Positions 6,330 through 14,931 of a DNA stretch of 64,000 nt are shown here, in pieces (position 1 is the stretch's first letter; the number at the start of each line of letters is the position of its first letter). The position numbers and the translations under genes were made by a program. The notes beneath the pieces were generated by a model. That model saw only the letters and a program-made list of their open reading frames with translations, had not been told where the DNA came from and searched no databases. Source of the DNA: Massilia sp. Root133 (GTDB taxonomy: Bacteria; Pseudomonadota; Gammaproteobacteria; Burkholderiales; Burkholderiaceae_D); NCBI RefSeq assembly GCF_001426525.1, contig NZ_LMEW01000033.1, forward strand, positions 62,001 to 126,000, written 5' to 3'.

Positions 6330-9300
6330 ATGAACATTGCCGCCTTCCCGGCTTCCACCTACGTCCCTTTCGACGCCCTGCAGGCCGAAACCCGCCGCGA
6401 ACAGACGCCGCTGCGTGCCGCGATCACCGCCGCCTACCGCCGTGACGAGGCCACCGCGGTGGAATGGCTGCTGGCCCAGGGTGCCTGCGCCAACGCCGAC
6501 GCCTACATGCTGGCGCACCGACTCGTGTCGGCCGTGCGCGAAAAACGTACGCGCTCATCGGGTGTGGATGCACTGATGCACGAATTCTCGCTGTCGTCGG
6601 AAGAAGGCGTCGCACTGATGTGCCTGGCCGAAGCGCTGTTGCGCATCCCCGACACGGAAACGGCCGACCGCCTGATCGCCGACAAGATCAGCAAGGGCGA
6701 CTGGAAAAAACACCTGGGCGAATCGCCGTCGCTGTTCGTGAACGCCGCCACGTGGGGCCTGCTCGTCACCGGCAAGCTCGTGTCGTCCAGCAGCGAGAAG
6801 GGTCTCGGCGCCGCGCTGACCCGCATGATCGCCAAGGGCGGCGAGCCGCTGATCCGCAAGGGCGTCGACCTCGCGATGCGCATGCTGGGCAACCAGTTCG
6901 TCACCGGCCAGACGATAGCCGAAGCCTTGAAGAACAGCATCGAGAACGAAAACCGTGGCTACCGCTATTCCTATGACATGTTGGGCGAAGCGGCGCTGAC
7001 GGAATCCGACGCCGACAATTACTATGCCTCGTACGAAGCGGCCATCCACGCGATCGGCAAGGCCTCCAATGGCCGCGGCATCAAGGACGGTCCGGGTATC
7101 TCGATCAAGCTGTCGGCCCTGCATCCGCGCTACAGCCGCGCACAGTACGCCCGCGTGATGGGAGAACTGCTGCCGCGCGTGCGCAACCTCGTGCTGCTCG
7201 CCAAGGAATACAACATCGGCATCAATATCGACGCCGAGGAAGCGGACCGCCTGGAAATCTCGCTGGACATGCTGGAAGCTCTTGCTTTCGATCCATCTTT
7301 GGCCGGCTTCGAAGGCATTGGCCTGGTCGTGCAGGCGTACCAGAAGCGCTGCCCGTTCGTGATCGATTTCGTCGTGGACCTGGCCCGCCGCAGCGGCCGC
7401 AAATTCATGGTCCGCCTCGTCAAGGGCGCGTACTGGGATGCAGAAATCAAGCGCGCCCAGGTCGACGGTCTGCCAGGCTATCCGGTGTACACGCGCAAGA
7501 TCTACACGGACGTGTCTTACCTCGCGTGCGCGCGCAAGCTGCTCGCCGCGACGGACGTGATCTACGCCCAGTTCGCCACGCACAATGCACATTCGCTGTC
7601 CGTGATCTACACGTGGGCGAAGGCCGACAACGTCACCAATTACGAATTCCAGTGCCTGCACGGCATGGGAGAAACGCTGTACGACCAGGTCGTCGGCAAA
7701 GAGAATCTCGGCAAGGCCTGCCGGATCTACGCGCCGGTCGGTTCGCACGAAACGCTGCTCGCCTACCTCGTGCGCCGCCTTCTGGAAAACGGCGCCAATT
7801 CCTCGTTCGTGAACCAGATCGTCGACGAGAGCGTGCCCATCGACACCCTGCTGGCCGATCCGTTCGAAGCCGCGCGCGCCGCGCACTGCCTGCCGCACTC
7901 GCGCATTCCGCTGCCGCTGACGCTGTTCCCGGACGGCCGCCGCAACTCCGCCGGCCTCGATCTCGCCAATGAACACGTGCTGGCCGAACTAGCCGCCGAT
8001 CTCGGTACGCCGCGCCATTACGTGGCCGCACCGGTCGTCGACGGTCCCGTCGCAGCCGCCGGTAAGCTGAACATCGTGAATCCCGCGCAGTCGGCGGACA
8101 TCGTCGGCCAGGTGACGGAGGCGACCACCGCCGACGTCGATACCGCGCTGCAGGCCGCCGTACACGCCGCACCGGGCTGGGAAGGCGTCGGCAATGCCGG
8201 CCGCGCCGATATCATCGCCCGCGTCGGCGATCTGTTCGAGCAATACCGCGGCGAACTGATGGCCCTGGCCGTGCGCGAAGCGGGCAAGTCTCTGCCGAAC
8301 GCGATCGCGGAAGTGCGCGAAGCCGTCGATTTCCTGCGCTACTACGCGGCCGAGATCCGCAATGCACCGGAAGCGCGCGCGCTGGGCCCGGTGACGTGCA
8401 TCAGCCCCTGGAACTTCCCGCTCGCAATCTTCACGGGCCAGGTCGCGGCCGCGCTGGCCGCCGGCAACGTCGTGCTGGCCAAGCCGGCCGAGCAGACGCC
8501 GCTGATCGCCCACCGCGCCGTGCAGCTGTTCCACGAAGCGGGTGTGCCAAAAGGAGCGCTGCAACTGCTGCCGGGCCGTGGCGAGACCGTCGGCGCCGCG
8601 TTGACCGCCGATGCGCGTGTCAAAGGCGTCATTTTTACGGGCTCGACGGAGGTTGCGCAATTGATCAACCGGACGCTGGCAGCCCGTGCCGCGCAGGAAG
8701 GCGCCGACATTCCGCTGATCGCCGAGACGGGCGGCCAGAACGCGCTGGTCGTCGATTCCTCCGCACTGCCGGAGCAGGTCGTCCAGGATGTGCTCAGTTC
8801 CGCATTCGACAGCGCCGGCCAGCGCTGCTCCGCGCTGCGCGTACTGTTTTTGCAGGAAGATATCGCGGATAAAACGATCAAGATGCTCAAGGGCGCCATG
8901 CAGGAATTGCGCGTGGGCGTGCCGGACCGTCTGTCCACCGACATCGGCCCCGTCATCGACAAGGAAGCCCAGCAAAACCTGCTCGGCCACATCGAGCGCA
9001 TGAAGGCGACGGCGAAGCAGCATTTCTCGCTGGTCTTGCCGGACGTGTTGCTGTCGCAGGGGACGTTCGTGCCGCCGACCATGCTCGAGATCGGCTCGAT
9101 GAGCGAACTGAAGCGCGAAGTCTTCGGCCCCGTGCTGCACATCGTGCGCTGGCGCCGTTCCGAGCTGGGCAAGGTCGTCGACACGATCAACGCCACCGGC
9201 TACGGCCTCACGTTGGGCGTGCATTCGCGCATCGACGAGACGATCGAATTCATCACGACGCGTGCCCACGTCGGCAACATCTACGTGAACCGCAACATCG

Positions 9301-9965
9301 TGGGCGCCGTCGTCGGCGTGCAGCCGTTCGGCGGCGAAGGCAAATCCGGGACCGGCCCGAAGGCCGGCGGCCCGCTGTACCTGAAGCGCCTGCAAAAGGA
9401 TGCGGCACCGCTGCTGCGTCACGCTCGCCGCAGCAATAACGCGCTGGACGGCCTGCTTGCCTGGGCGTGCGCGAACGGCCATGGCGACATCGCGAACCTG
9501 GCGCACGGTTACATGGAAACGACCCTGGACGGCGTGCGCATCGACTTGCCGGGCCCGACGGGCGAGCGCAACCAGCTCGATTTCGTTCCGCGCGGCACCG
9601 TCCTGTGTGCGCCGAACGGCACGGCGAGCCTGCTGAACCAGCTCGCGGCCGCGTTCGCGACGGGCAACCGCGCGCTCGTGCTGACGGAAACGCTGCCCGC
9701 GTTGCCGATCGCCGTCAAGGAACACGTGCGTTTCATTACCGCGCAGGAACTGGATGGCAGCGACTTCGCCATGGCCCTCGTCGAGCAGGTTCTCGCCGGG
9801 GATCTGCAGGCGCGGCTGGCGACCCGTCCGGGCGCGATCGTCGGCATCGTCGACACCCGCTTGGGCGAACCGGTGGCGTTGTGGCGCCTGGTGGCGGAAC
9901 GCGCCTTGTGCGTCAACACGACCGCGGCAGGAGGTAACGCAAGCCTGATGACGCTCGGTCTGTAA
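6330..9965 (+). CDS. putA: bifunctional proline dehydrogenase / P5C dehydrogenase PutA without DNA-binding domain
   Basis: A 1211-residue PutA that oxidises proline to glutamate in two steps, with FAD and quinone for proline dehydrogenase and NAD for delta-1-pyrroline-5-carboxylate dehydrogenase. The proline dehydrogenase barrel occupies about residues 170-500, with the motif RLVKGAYWDAEIKRAQ near 361-376. The aldehyde dehydrogenase domain is at about 550-1020, with the catalytic Cys near 833 in AGQRCSALR. A C-terminal ALDH-like accessory domain runs to the end. The N-terminus (MNIAAFPASTYVPFDALQAE) lacks the ribbon-helix-helix found in trifunctional enterobacterial PutA, so this protein should not autoregulate; the divergent Lrp-type gene fits that role. 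No strong Shine-Dalgarno is seen. Confidence 0.96.
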   Translation: MNIAAFPASTYVPFDALQAETRREQTPLRAAITAAYRRDEATAVEWLLAQGACANADAYMLAHRLVSAVREKRTRSSGVDALMHEFSLSSEEGVALMCLAEALLRIPDTETADRLIADKISKGDWKKHLGESPSLFVNAATWGLLVTGKLVSSSSEKGLGAALTRMIAKGGEPLIRKGVDLAMRMLGNQFVTGQTIAEALKNSIENENRGYRYSYDMLGEAALTESDADNYYASYEAAIHAIGKASNGRGIKDGPGISIKLSALHPRYSRAQYARVMGELLPRVRNLVLLAKEYNIGINIDAEEADRLEISLDMLEALAFDPSLAGFEGIGLVVQAYQKRCPFVIDFVVDLARRSGRKFMVRLVKGAYWDAEIKRAQVDGLPGYPVYTRKIYTDVSYLACARKLLAATDVIYAQFATHNAHSLSVIYTWAKADNVTNYEFQCLHGMGETLYDQVVGKENLGKACRIYAPVGSHETLLAYLVRRLLENGANSSFVNQIVDESVPIDTLLADPFEAARAAHCLPHSRIPLPLTLFPDGRRNSAGLDLANEHVLAELAADLGTPRHYVAAPVVDGPVAAAGKLNIVNPAQSADIVGQVTEATTADVDTALQAAVHAAPGWEGVGNAGRADIIARVGDLFEQYRGELMALAVREAGKSLPNAIAEVREAVDFLRYYAAEIRNAPEARALGPVTCISPWNFPLAIFTGQVAAALAAGNVVLAKPAEQTPLIAHRAVQLFHEAGVPKGALQLLPGRGETVGAALTADARVKGVIFTGSTEVAQLINRTLAARAAQEGADIPLIAETGGQNALVVDSSALPEQVVQDVLSSAFDSAGQRCSALRVLFLQEDIADKTIKMLKGAMQELRVGVPDRLSTDIGPVIDKEAQQNLLGHIERMKATAKQHFSLVLPDVLLSQGTFVPPTMLEIGSMSELKREVFGPVLHIVRWRRSELGKVVDTINATGYGLTLGVHSRIDETIEFITTRAHVGNIYVNRNIVGAVVGVQPFGGEGKSGTGPKAGGPLYLKRLQKDAAPLLRHARRSNNALDGLLAWACANGHGDIANLAHGYMETTLDGVRIDLPGPTGERNQLDFVPRGTVLCAPNGTASLLNQLAAAFATGNRALVLTETLPALPIAVKEHVRFITAQELDGSDFAMALVEQVLAGDLQARLATRPGAIVGIVDTRLGEPVALWRLVAERALCVNTTAAGGNASLMTLGL

Positions 9966-9985
9966 TCCGGGTCCTGATGGCTGCG

Positions 9986-10031
9986 ACGCCGCGGTAGTAG
10001 GTTCATAACCTGCGCCGCGGCGTTTTGTTTT
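9986..10031 (+). terminator. rho-independent terminator after putA
   Basis: ACGCCGCGG and CCGCGGCGT form the outer stem. An inner AGGTT/AACCT stem extends it, and TTTTGTTTTT follows. It separates putA from ald. Confidence 0.85.
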
Positions 10032-10068
10032 TGGAGATGTTTTTTGTAGGTTTAACCTGGAGGCAGAC

Positions 10069-11184
10069 ATGTTGATAGGCGTACCAAAAGAAATCAAAAA
10101 CAATGAATTCCGGGTGGGCCTGACGCCCCCCAGCGTGCATGAACTGGTCGCGCGCGGCCATCGGGTCATCGTGCAGACCGGCGCCGGTGCCGGCATCGGG
10201 TTGACGGACGAGCAGTACACGGCCGCCGGCGCCACGCTCGTCCCGTCGGCGCAAGAGATCTTCGCGCAGGCCGACATGGTCGTGAAAGTGAAGGAACCGC
10301 AGCCGCAGGAATGCGCGATGCTGCGTCCGGGACAGATCCTGTACACGTATCTGCACCTCGCGCCGGATCCGGAGCAGACGGCGGCCCTGGTGAAATCCGG
10401 CGCCGTGTGCATTGCGTACGAAACCATCACAGGCCCGGGCGGCGGCCTGCCGCTGCTGGCGCCGATGAGCGAGGTAGCGGGGCGGATGTCGATCCAGGCC
10501 GGCGCCAGCCACCTGGAAAAATCGAAGGGCGGCGCCGGCATCCTGCTGGGCGGCGTGCCGGGCGTGGCGGCCGGCCACATCGTGATCATCGGCGCCGGCG
10601 TCGTCGGCACGAATGCGTTGCAGATGGCCGTCGGCATCGGTGCGCGCGTCACCGTGCTCGACAAGAACGTCGACCGCCTGCGCCAGCTGGACCTCGTCTA
10701 CGGCAACCGGATCTCGACCCTGTATTCGAACGCGCACGCGATCGAGGAAGCGGTGCTGTCTGCCGACCTTGTCATCGGCGGCGTGCTCGTGCCCGGTGCC
10801 GCGGCGCCGAAGCTCGTCACGCGCGATATGGTGTCAAAAATGAAAAAAGGGGCCGTCATCGTCGACGTGGCGATCGACCAGGGCGGCTGTTTCGCGACGT
10901 CGCATCCGACCACGCACGCCGATCCGACCTTTGTCGTGGACGGCGTTGTTCACTATTGCGTGGCGAACATGCCGGGTGCGGTGGCCCGCACGTCGACATT
11001 TGCGCTGAACAACGCGACGATAGCCCACGCCGTGGCGCTGGCGAACAAGGGCTGGCGGCAGGCGCTGCGCGATGACGTCCACCTCAAGAATGGCCTGAAC
11101 GTCTGCGAAGGGAAAGTCACCTACGCGGCCGTCGCGAAGGATCTTGGCTACGACTACGTGCCGGCGGATTCCCTGCTGGCCTGA
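10069..11184 (+). CDS. ald: alanine dehydrogenase
   Basis: A 371-residue NAD-dependent alanine dehydrogenase (alanine to pyruvate plus ammonia, reversible). The N-terminus MLIGVPKEIKNNEFRVGLTP is highly characteristic. The substrate-binding region contains VKVKEPQPQE and YLHLAPDPEQT. The nucleotide-binding motif IGAGVVGTNAL lies near residue 174. GGAGG sits seven to eleven bases before the ATG, just downstream of the short palindrome AGGTTTAACCT (10048-10058). It follows putA but is separated from it by a strong terminator, so it is a separate transcription unit, although both serve amino-acid catabolism. Its last 31 bases overlap the convergent mtnN gene. Confidence 0.96.
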   Translation: MLIGVPKEIKNNEFRVGLTPPSVHELVARGHRVIVQTGAGAGIGLTDEQYTAAGATLVPSAQEIFAQADMVVKVKEPQPQECAMLRPGQILYTYLHLAPDPEQTAALVKSGAVCIAYETITGPGGGLPLLAPMSEVAGRMSIQAGASHLEKSKGGAGILLGGVPGVAAGHIVIIGAGVVGTNALQMAVGIGARVTVLDKNVDRLRQLDLVYGNRISTLYSNAHAIEEAVLSADLVIGGVLVPGAAAPKLVTRDMVSKMKKGAVIVDVAIDQGGCFATSHPTTHADPTFVVDGVVHYCVANMPGAVARTSTFALNNATIAHAVALANKGWRQALRDDVHLKNGLNVCEGKVTYAAVAKDLGYDYVPADSLLA

Positions 11185-11951
11185 GTGACGCCCGCTTTTT
11201 GCCAACCCAGGCAGAACTGCCTGACGATGTGAAAGGCATACCGCGCGGCGACGGATTTCACGAAACGCATGAAATCCGTGGCCGCGTGTTCGTTGGCGTT
11301 GTCGGAAATCGTCCGGATCACGCCGAACGGGATGCCCAACTCGAAACAGGCTTGCGCGACCGCGGCGCCTTCCATCTCCACCGCCAGCAGACCCGGCAAT
11401 GCCCCATTCAACGCGTCCAGACGGCCCTTGTCGCTCACGAACTGGTCGGCGCTGGCGATCAGGCCTCGATGCAGCCGCGGCCCGCTGAGCGCGAATACGG
11501 CCCTTTCCCCGGGGTCGACGGCAAGCGCGAAATCGTCTTCCAGGAAGCGGTGCGCCGCATCCGCCAGTTGCAACGCCATGTGGTGGTCGGACAGGAAGTG
11601 CGTCAAACCCGTCAGCGGCACTTCGTAGCGGGGGAACAAAGGACTCGCATCCATGTCGTGCTGGACGAGCGATTCGGCCACGACGATGTCGCCGACACGG
11701 ACCGAAGCGTCTCCAGCGCCAGCCACGCCCGTAAAGAGGATGTGGGTAACACCGAACTTCTCCACAAGCGTTGCGGTCGTCAGTGCCGCTGCAACCTTGC
11801 CTATACGCGATAAAACGCACACAGCGTCGATTTCCCATAGTCGTCCGACAAAGTACTCGCGCATGCCGTGCGTGAGCTTGTAGGGCCCTTCCATGGCCTC
11901 CACGAGCCCCTGCTGTTCTTCGTGCAGCGCGCTGATGATCCCTAATCGCAT
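11154..11951 (-). CDS. mtnN: 5'-methylthioadenosine/S-adenosylhomocysteine nucleosidase
   Basis: A 265-residue MTAN/phosphorylase-fold enzyme that hydrolyses methylthioadenosine and S-adenosylhomocysteine, releasing adenine. It begins MRLGIISALHEEQQGLVEAM. It carries the family motifs LFTGVAGAGD, the base/ribose-binding LAVEMEGAAVAQACF (the M-E pair) and the catalytic-Asp region RTISDNANEHAA. An upstream GTG would add 17 residues before this ATG; I prefer the ATG because the family begins there. The C-terminal coding end overlaps ald by 31 bases in convergent orientation. The protein is longer than E. coli MtnN (about 232) through insertions around HRFLEDDFALAVDPGE, so a related purine nucleosidase role is possible. 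Confidence 0.85.
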   Translation of the reverse strand: MRLGIISALHEEQQGLVEAMEGPYKLTHGMREYFVGRLWEIDAVCVLSRIGKVAAALTTATLVEKFGVTHILFTGVAGAGDASVRVGDIVVAESLVQHDMDASPLFPRYEVPLTGLTHFLSDHHMALQLADAAHRFLEDDFALAVDPGERAVFALSGPRLHRGLIASADQFVSDKGRLDALNGALPGLLAVEMEGAAVAQACFELGIPFGVIRTISDNANEHAATDFMRFVKSVAARYAFHIVRQFCLGWQKAGVTQASRESAGT

Positions 11952-12014
11952 GTTTTCAGCCTGTTCTGGATGGTTGACGAACGGTTTTGGCGGCTTGTTC
12001 ACGCTGTTCCCGCT

Positions 12015-13100
12015 GTTTTTGTATTAATAAAACAAAGATATATATAAAAAATGGTAGTGATAGTAAACGCGTGCCTAGCTGTGGATAAGACGGAATTTGT
12101 CTACAGCGTCAACGGTTTACGTGCTCGCGGATCGGCTGGACAAGCATTGTATCGATGCTGAACCGATGTTGGACAAAAACCAGGCGAGCAGAAAAAACGG
12201 TTGTTCTGCACATCTGCTCCTGTGGATATGCAGGGCTTTTTCCACAGTCGAGCCGATTTTGTCTGCCGCCAGGACGTTCGCGGGTTGCGAACGCTGTTCC
12301 GGATGCGACCTGGGCATCACGTTCTTCCTGTAGACAAACGGCAGTCGAGCAGTGGTTGCGTCAGCTTTTTGGGATGCGACGGCGTTCAGGTTCTTTTTTT
12401 TTTGCAGACAAAAGAGCGTTCGCGTCGTGCCTGCTTCACCGTTGATCGCTGCCGGGCGAGTTGTCCTTCTTTAGTTAACTTGGATAGAAAGAAAGGATAG
12501 TAATGATAGTAAACGCCGGCTGAACTGTGGATAAACGGGATTTTTTCCACAAGCTCAAGGGTTTACGTGCGTCGAAAGCGGTCGAACAAACCTTGTTTCT
12601 GTCGAGGACCAAAACTGGAAAAAAAATTCGAGATCGATTTTCGTGGCAGTTCCACACATTCGATCCTGTGGATATTCAGCAGCTTATCCACAAAAGGCCC
12701 GGAAACAGGGAGTTTGGGGGCCGCCGGCAGCTGGCCTGGTCGACGTCGGGCAGGTGTTGTGGTCATGAACGCATCCGGAGTCGGTCGATTTTTTTTGTTG
12801 AGCAGAACGATGTCGGGATCGACGACGAAAAATTTTTTTTCGACAGGGCCGCAGCTTTCAAGGCGGCTCGTCAGGTTTACAACCAAAAGCTTGTATACAG
12901 AATAATGGTAATAGTTAACGGTGCCACTCTTCTGTGGATAAGCCGGGTTTTTTCCACAACATCAAACGTTTACGGTTCGCATAAGCCGGTGGGCTGGTCT
13001 TGTATGTGCCTTGTGGCAAAACTGGATAAAAATCCGGACCGTGCGAAAAACCGATCTTCCTCACATTTCGTACCTGTGGATATTCATACGCTTATCCACA
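12015..13100. other. candidate replication origin: DnaA-box array in three degenerate tandem modules
   Basis: The gap 11952-13169 carries no convincing gene. It starts with an AT-rich stretch (about 12015-12050, with TATATATA). It holds five perfect DnaA boxes (TTATCCACA or its complement) at 12080, 12526, 12684, 12933 and 13092, and six one-mismatch copies at 12221, 12238, 12543, 12667, 12950 and 13075. They fall in three units beginning near 12053, 12495 and 12901. Each unit has a TAG/TAA-rich word ending in (G/T)TAAACG or TTAACG, a GC-rich spacer, a TGTGGATAA box, a facing TTTTCCACA box (degenerate in unit 1), then GTTTACG. A second box pair follows 100-150 bases later. This matches known oriC building blocks; origin function is inferred. 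Confidence 0.65.
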
Positions 13101-13169
13101 GTCCAGCGACCCCTTGTTGAGCTTGATCATCTGGTAAGCTTGCTCAACCGAATCACGATGCGAGGGTCC

Positions 13170-14795
13170 ATGGAGTCCGCAGGGGAATTCGATGTCATCA
13201 TTGTCGGGGCCGGCACCGCCGGCTGCGTACTGGCCAATCGCCTGACACGCAGGCCCGACGTGCAGGTGCTGCTGATCGAGGCCGGCGGCAAGGACGATTA
13301 CCTGTGGATCCACATCCCCGTCGGCTATCTGTACTGCATCGGCAATCCGCGCACGGACTGGTTGTATAAAACGGAAGCGGATCCCGGTCTCGCGGGGCGA
13401 GCGCTGATCTATCCGCGCGGTAAAGTCCTGGGCGGCAGTTCGTCGATCAATGGCATGATCTATATGCGCGGCCAGGCCGAGGACTATGACCGCTGGGCCG
13501 CCATCACGGGCGACGCCTCCTGGCGCTGGGATCAGGTCCTGCCCATTTTCAAGGCAAGCGAAGACCATCATGGCGGCGCCAGCCCCACCCACGGCAGCGG
13601 TGGCGAATGGCGAGTGGAGCGCCAGCGGCTGTCCTGGGAGATCCTCGACGCGTTCCGCGAAGCGGCCCACCAGACGGGCATCCCGAAAGTCGACGATTTC
13701 AACGGCGGCGACAACGCAGGCTGTGCCTATTTCGAAGTCAACCAGCGGCGCGGCATCCGGCTGAACACGGCGAAAGCGTTTCTCCGGCCAGCTTCCACGC
13801 GGCCGAACCTGACGATCATGACGGGTTGTCATGTCGAAAAGCTGTTGATCGCGCAGACGGAGCAGGGCGCTGTCTGCCGCGGTGTGCAATTCACGGGCAG
13901 CGGCCGGGCATTCACGGCGACGGCGCGGCGCGAAACCCTGCTGGCCGCCGGTGCCATCGGCTCGCCGCACATCCTGCAATTGTCCGGCATCGGGCCCGCC
14001 GCTTTGCTGCATCAGCATGGGATCACCCCCGTCGTCGATGCGCCCGGCGTCGGCGAAAATTTGCAGGATCATTTGCAGCTGCGCATGGTCTACCGCATCA
14101 CAGGCGCCCGTTCGCTCAACACGAGCGCCGCGTCGTGGTACGGCAAGATGAAAATCGGCGTGCAATATCTGCTGTTCCAGAGCGGGCCGATGTCGATGGC
14201 GCCGTCGCAGCTGGGTGCGTTCGCACGGTCCGATCCCGGCCAGGCGACGCCGAACGTCGAATACCACGTGCAGCCGCTGTCCCTGGAAAAATTCGGCGAT
14301 CCGCTGCACGGTTTTCCGGCTTTTACTGCCAGCGTGTGCAACCTGCGGCCGACGGCGCGGGGGCACGTCCGGCTGGCGGCGAACGATAGTTACGCGCCGC
14401 CGAAAATATCGCCGAACTATCTCAGCACGCCGGAAGACCGCAAGGTGGCGGCCGACGCACTGGCGCTGACCCGGCGCATCGTCGCGGCGCCTGCGCTGGC
14501 GCAATACCGCCCGGAAGAATTCAAGCCGGGGCCGCACTACCGCACGGAGGAAGAACTGGCGGAAGCAGCCAGCCTCATCGGCACGACGATTTTCCACCCC
14601 GTCGGCACCTGCCGCATGGGAAAAATGGACGATCCGCTCGCCGTCGTCGACGGTGAACTGCGGGTCAAAGGCGTAAAAGGGTTACGCGTCGTCGACGCAT
14701 CGATCATGCCGACGATTACGTCCGGCAATACGAATTCTCCGACCCTGATGATTGCCGAAAAGACGGCGGCCCTGCTCGACCGCACGTGGTCATAG
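13170..14795 (+). CDS. GMC-family FAD-dependent oxidoreductase (choline/alcohol dehydrogenase-like)
   Basis: A 541-residue glucose-methanol-choline oxidoreductase. The FAD-binding GxGxxG motif appears as IVGAGTAGCVLANRL near residues 10-24. GMC signature 1 is at about 80-100 (PRGKVLGGSSSINGMIYMRG) and signature 2 near 270 (GAIGSPHILQLSGIG). The C-terminal catalytic region HPVGTCRMG is followed by SGNTNSPTLMIAEK, which supplies the His/Asn pair. The start chosen follows CGAGGGTCC; longer in-frame starts would run back into the DnaA-box region. The substrate cannot be told from sequence: relatives oxidise choline, aliphatic alcohols or polyethylene glycol. It precedes a branched-chain-type ABC importer by 136 bases that carry a possible promoter. 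Confidence 0.9.
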   Translation: MESAGEFDVIIVGAGTAGCVLANRLTRRPDVQVLLIEAGGKDDYLWIHIPVGYLYCIGNPRTDWLYKTEADPGLAGRALIYPRGKVLGGSSSINGMIYMRGQAEDYDRWAAITGDASWRWDQVLPIFKASEDHHGGASPTHGSGGEWRVERQRLSWEILDAFREAAHQTGIPKVDDFNGGDNAGCAYFEVNQRRGIRLNTAKAFLRPASTRPNLTIMTGCHVEKLLIAQTEQGAVCRGVQFTGSGRAFTATARRETLLAAGAIGSPHILQLSGIGPAALLHQHGITPVVDAPGVGENLQDHLQLRMVYRITGARSLNTSAASWYGKMKIGVQYLLFQSGPMSMAPSQLGAFARSDPGQATPNVEYHVQPLSLEKFGDPLHGFPAFTASVCNLRPTARGHVRLAANDSYAPPKISPNYLSTPEDRKVAADALALTRRIVAAPALAQYRPEEFKPGPHYRTEEELAEAASLIGTTIFHPVGTCRMGKMDDPLAVVDGELRVKGVKGLRVVDASIMPTITSGNTNSPTLMIAEKTAALLDRTWS

Positions 14796-14868
14796 TGCGT
14801 TTTTGCACAACGGGTTTGCGCGCCGTCATGACGTAGCGCAGGGCGATCCGCCTGCCGCGTGCTGTATC

Positions 14869-14895
14869 TTGACGAGTTCCAAAAGTGTGTATGAT
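14869..14895 (+). promoter_or_regulatory. possible sigma-70 promoter of the ABC importer operon
   Basis: TTGACG (14869-14874) and TATGAT (14890-14895) are separated by 15 bases, which is short. They lie 37 bases before the first importer gene. Confidence 0.35.
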
Positions 14896-14931
14896 TTGTA
14901 AAGCTTGAATGGACGAAAGCGGGGAGACGCA

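Noticed and set aside
7989..10664. An 891-codon minus-strand open frame opposite putA and ald
   Set aside because: GC-rich antisense shadow: it spans two well-supported plus-strand genes and their terminator, and its translation is low-complexity Arg/Ala/His-rich sequence.
12015..13100. Plasmid or prophage replication origin
   Set aside because: No rep, integrase or phage gene nearby, no attachment-site duplication seen, and neighbours are conserved chromosomal genes. A chromosomal origin or DnaA-binding locus fits better, although unproven.
12097..13120. Several open frames (up to 197 codons) across the DnaA-box region
   Set aside because: They are interrupted among the three repeat units, have no ribosome-binding sites and encode no recognisable protein. 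The DnaA-box repeats explain the sequence better.
13011..13169. N-terminal extension of the GMC oxidoreductase starting at 13011
   Set aside because: The added 53 residues are encoded by the DnaA-box repeat and lack similarity to the family; ATG 13170 with GAGGG upstream is adequate.
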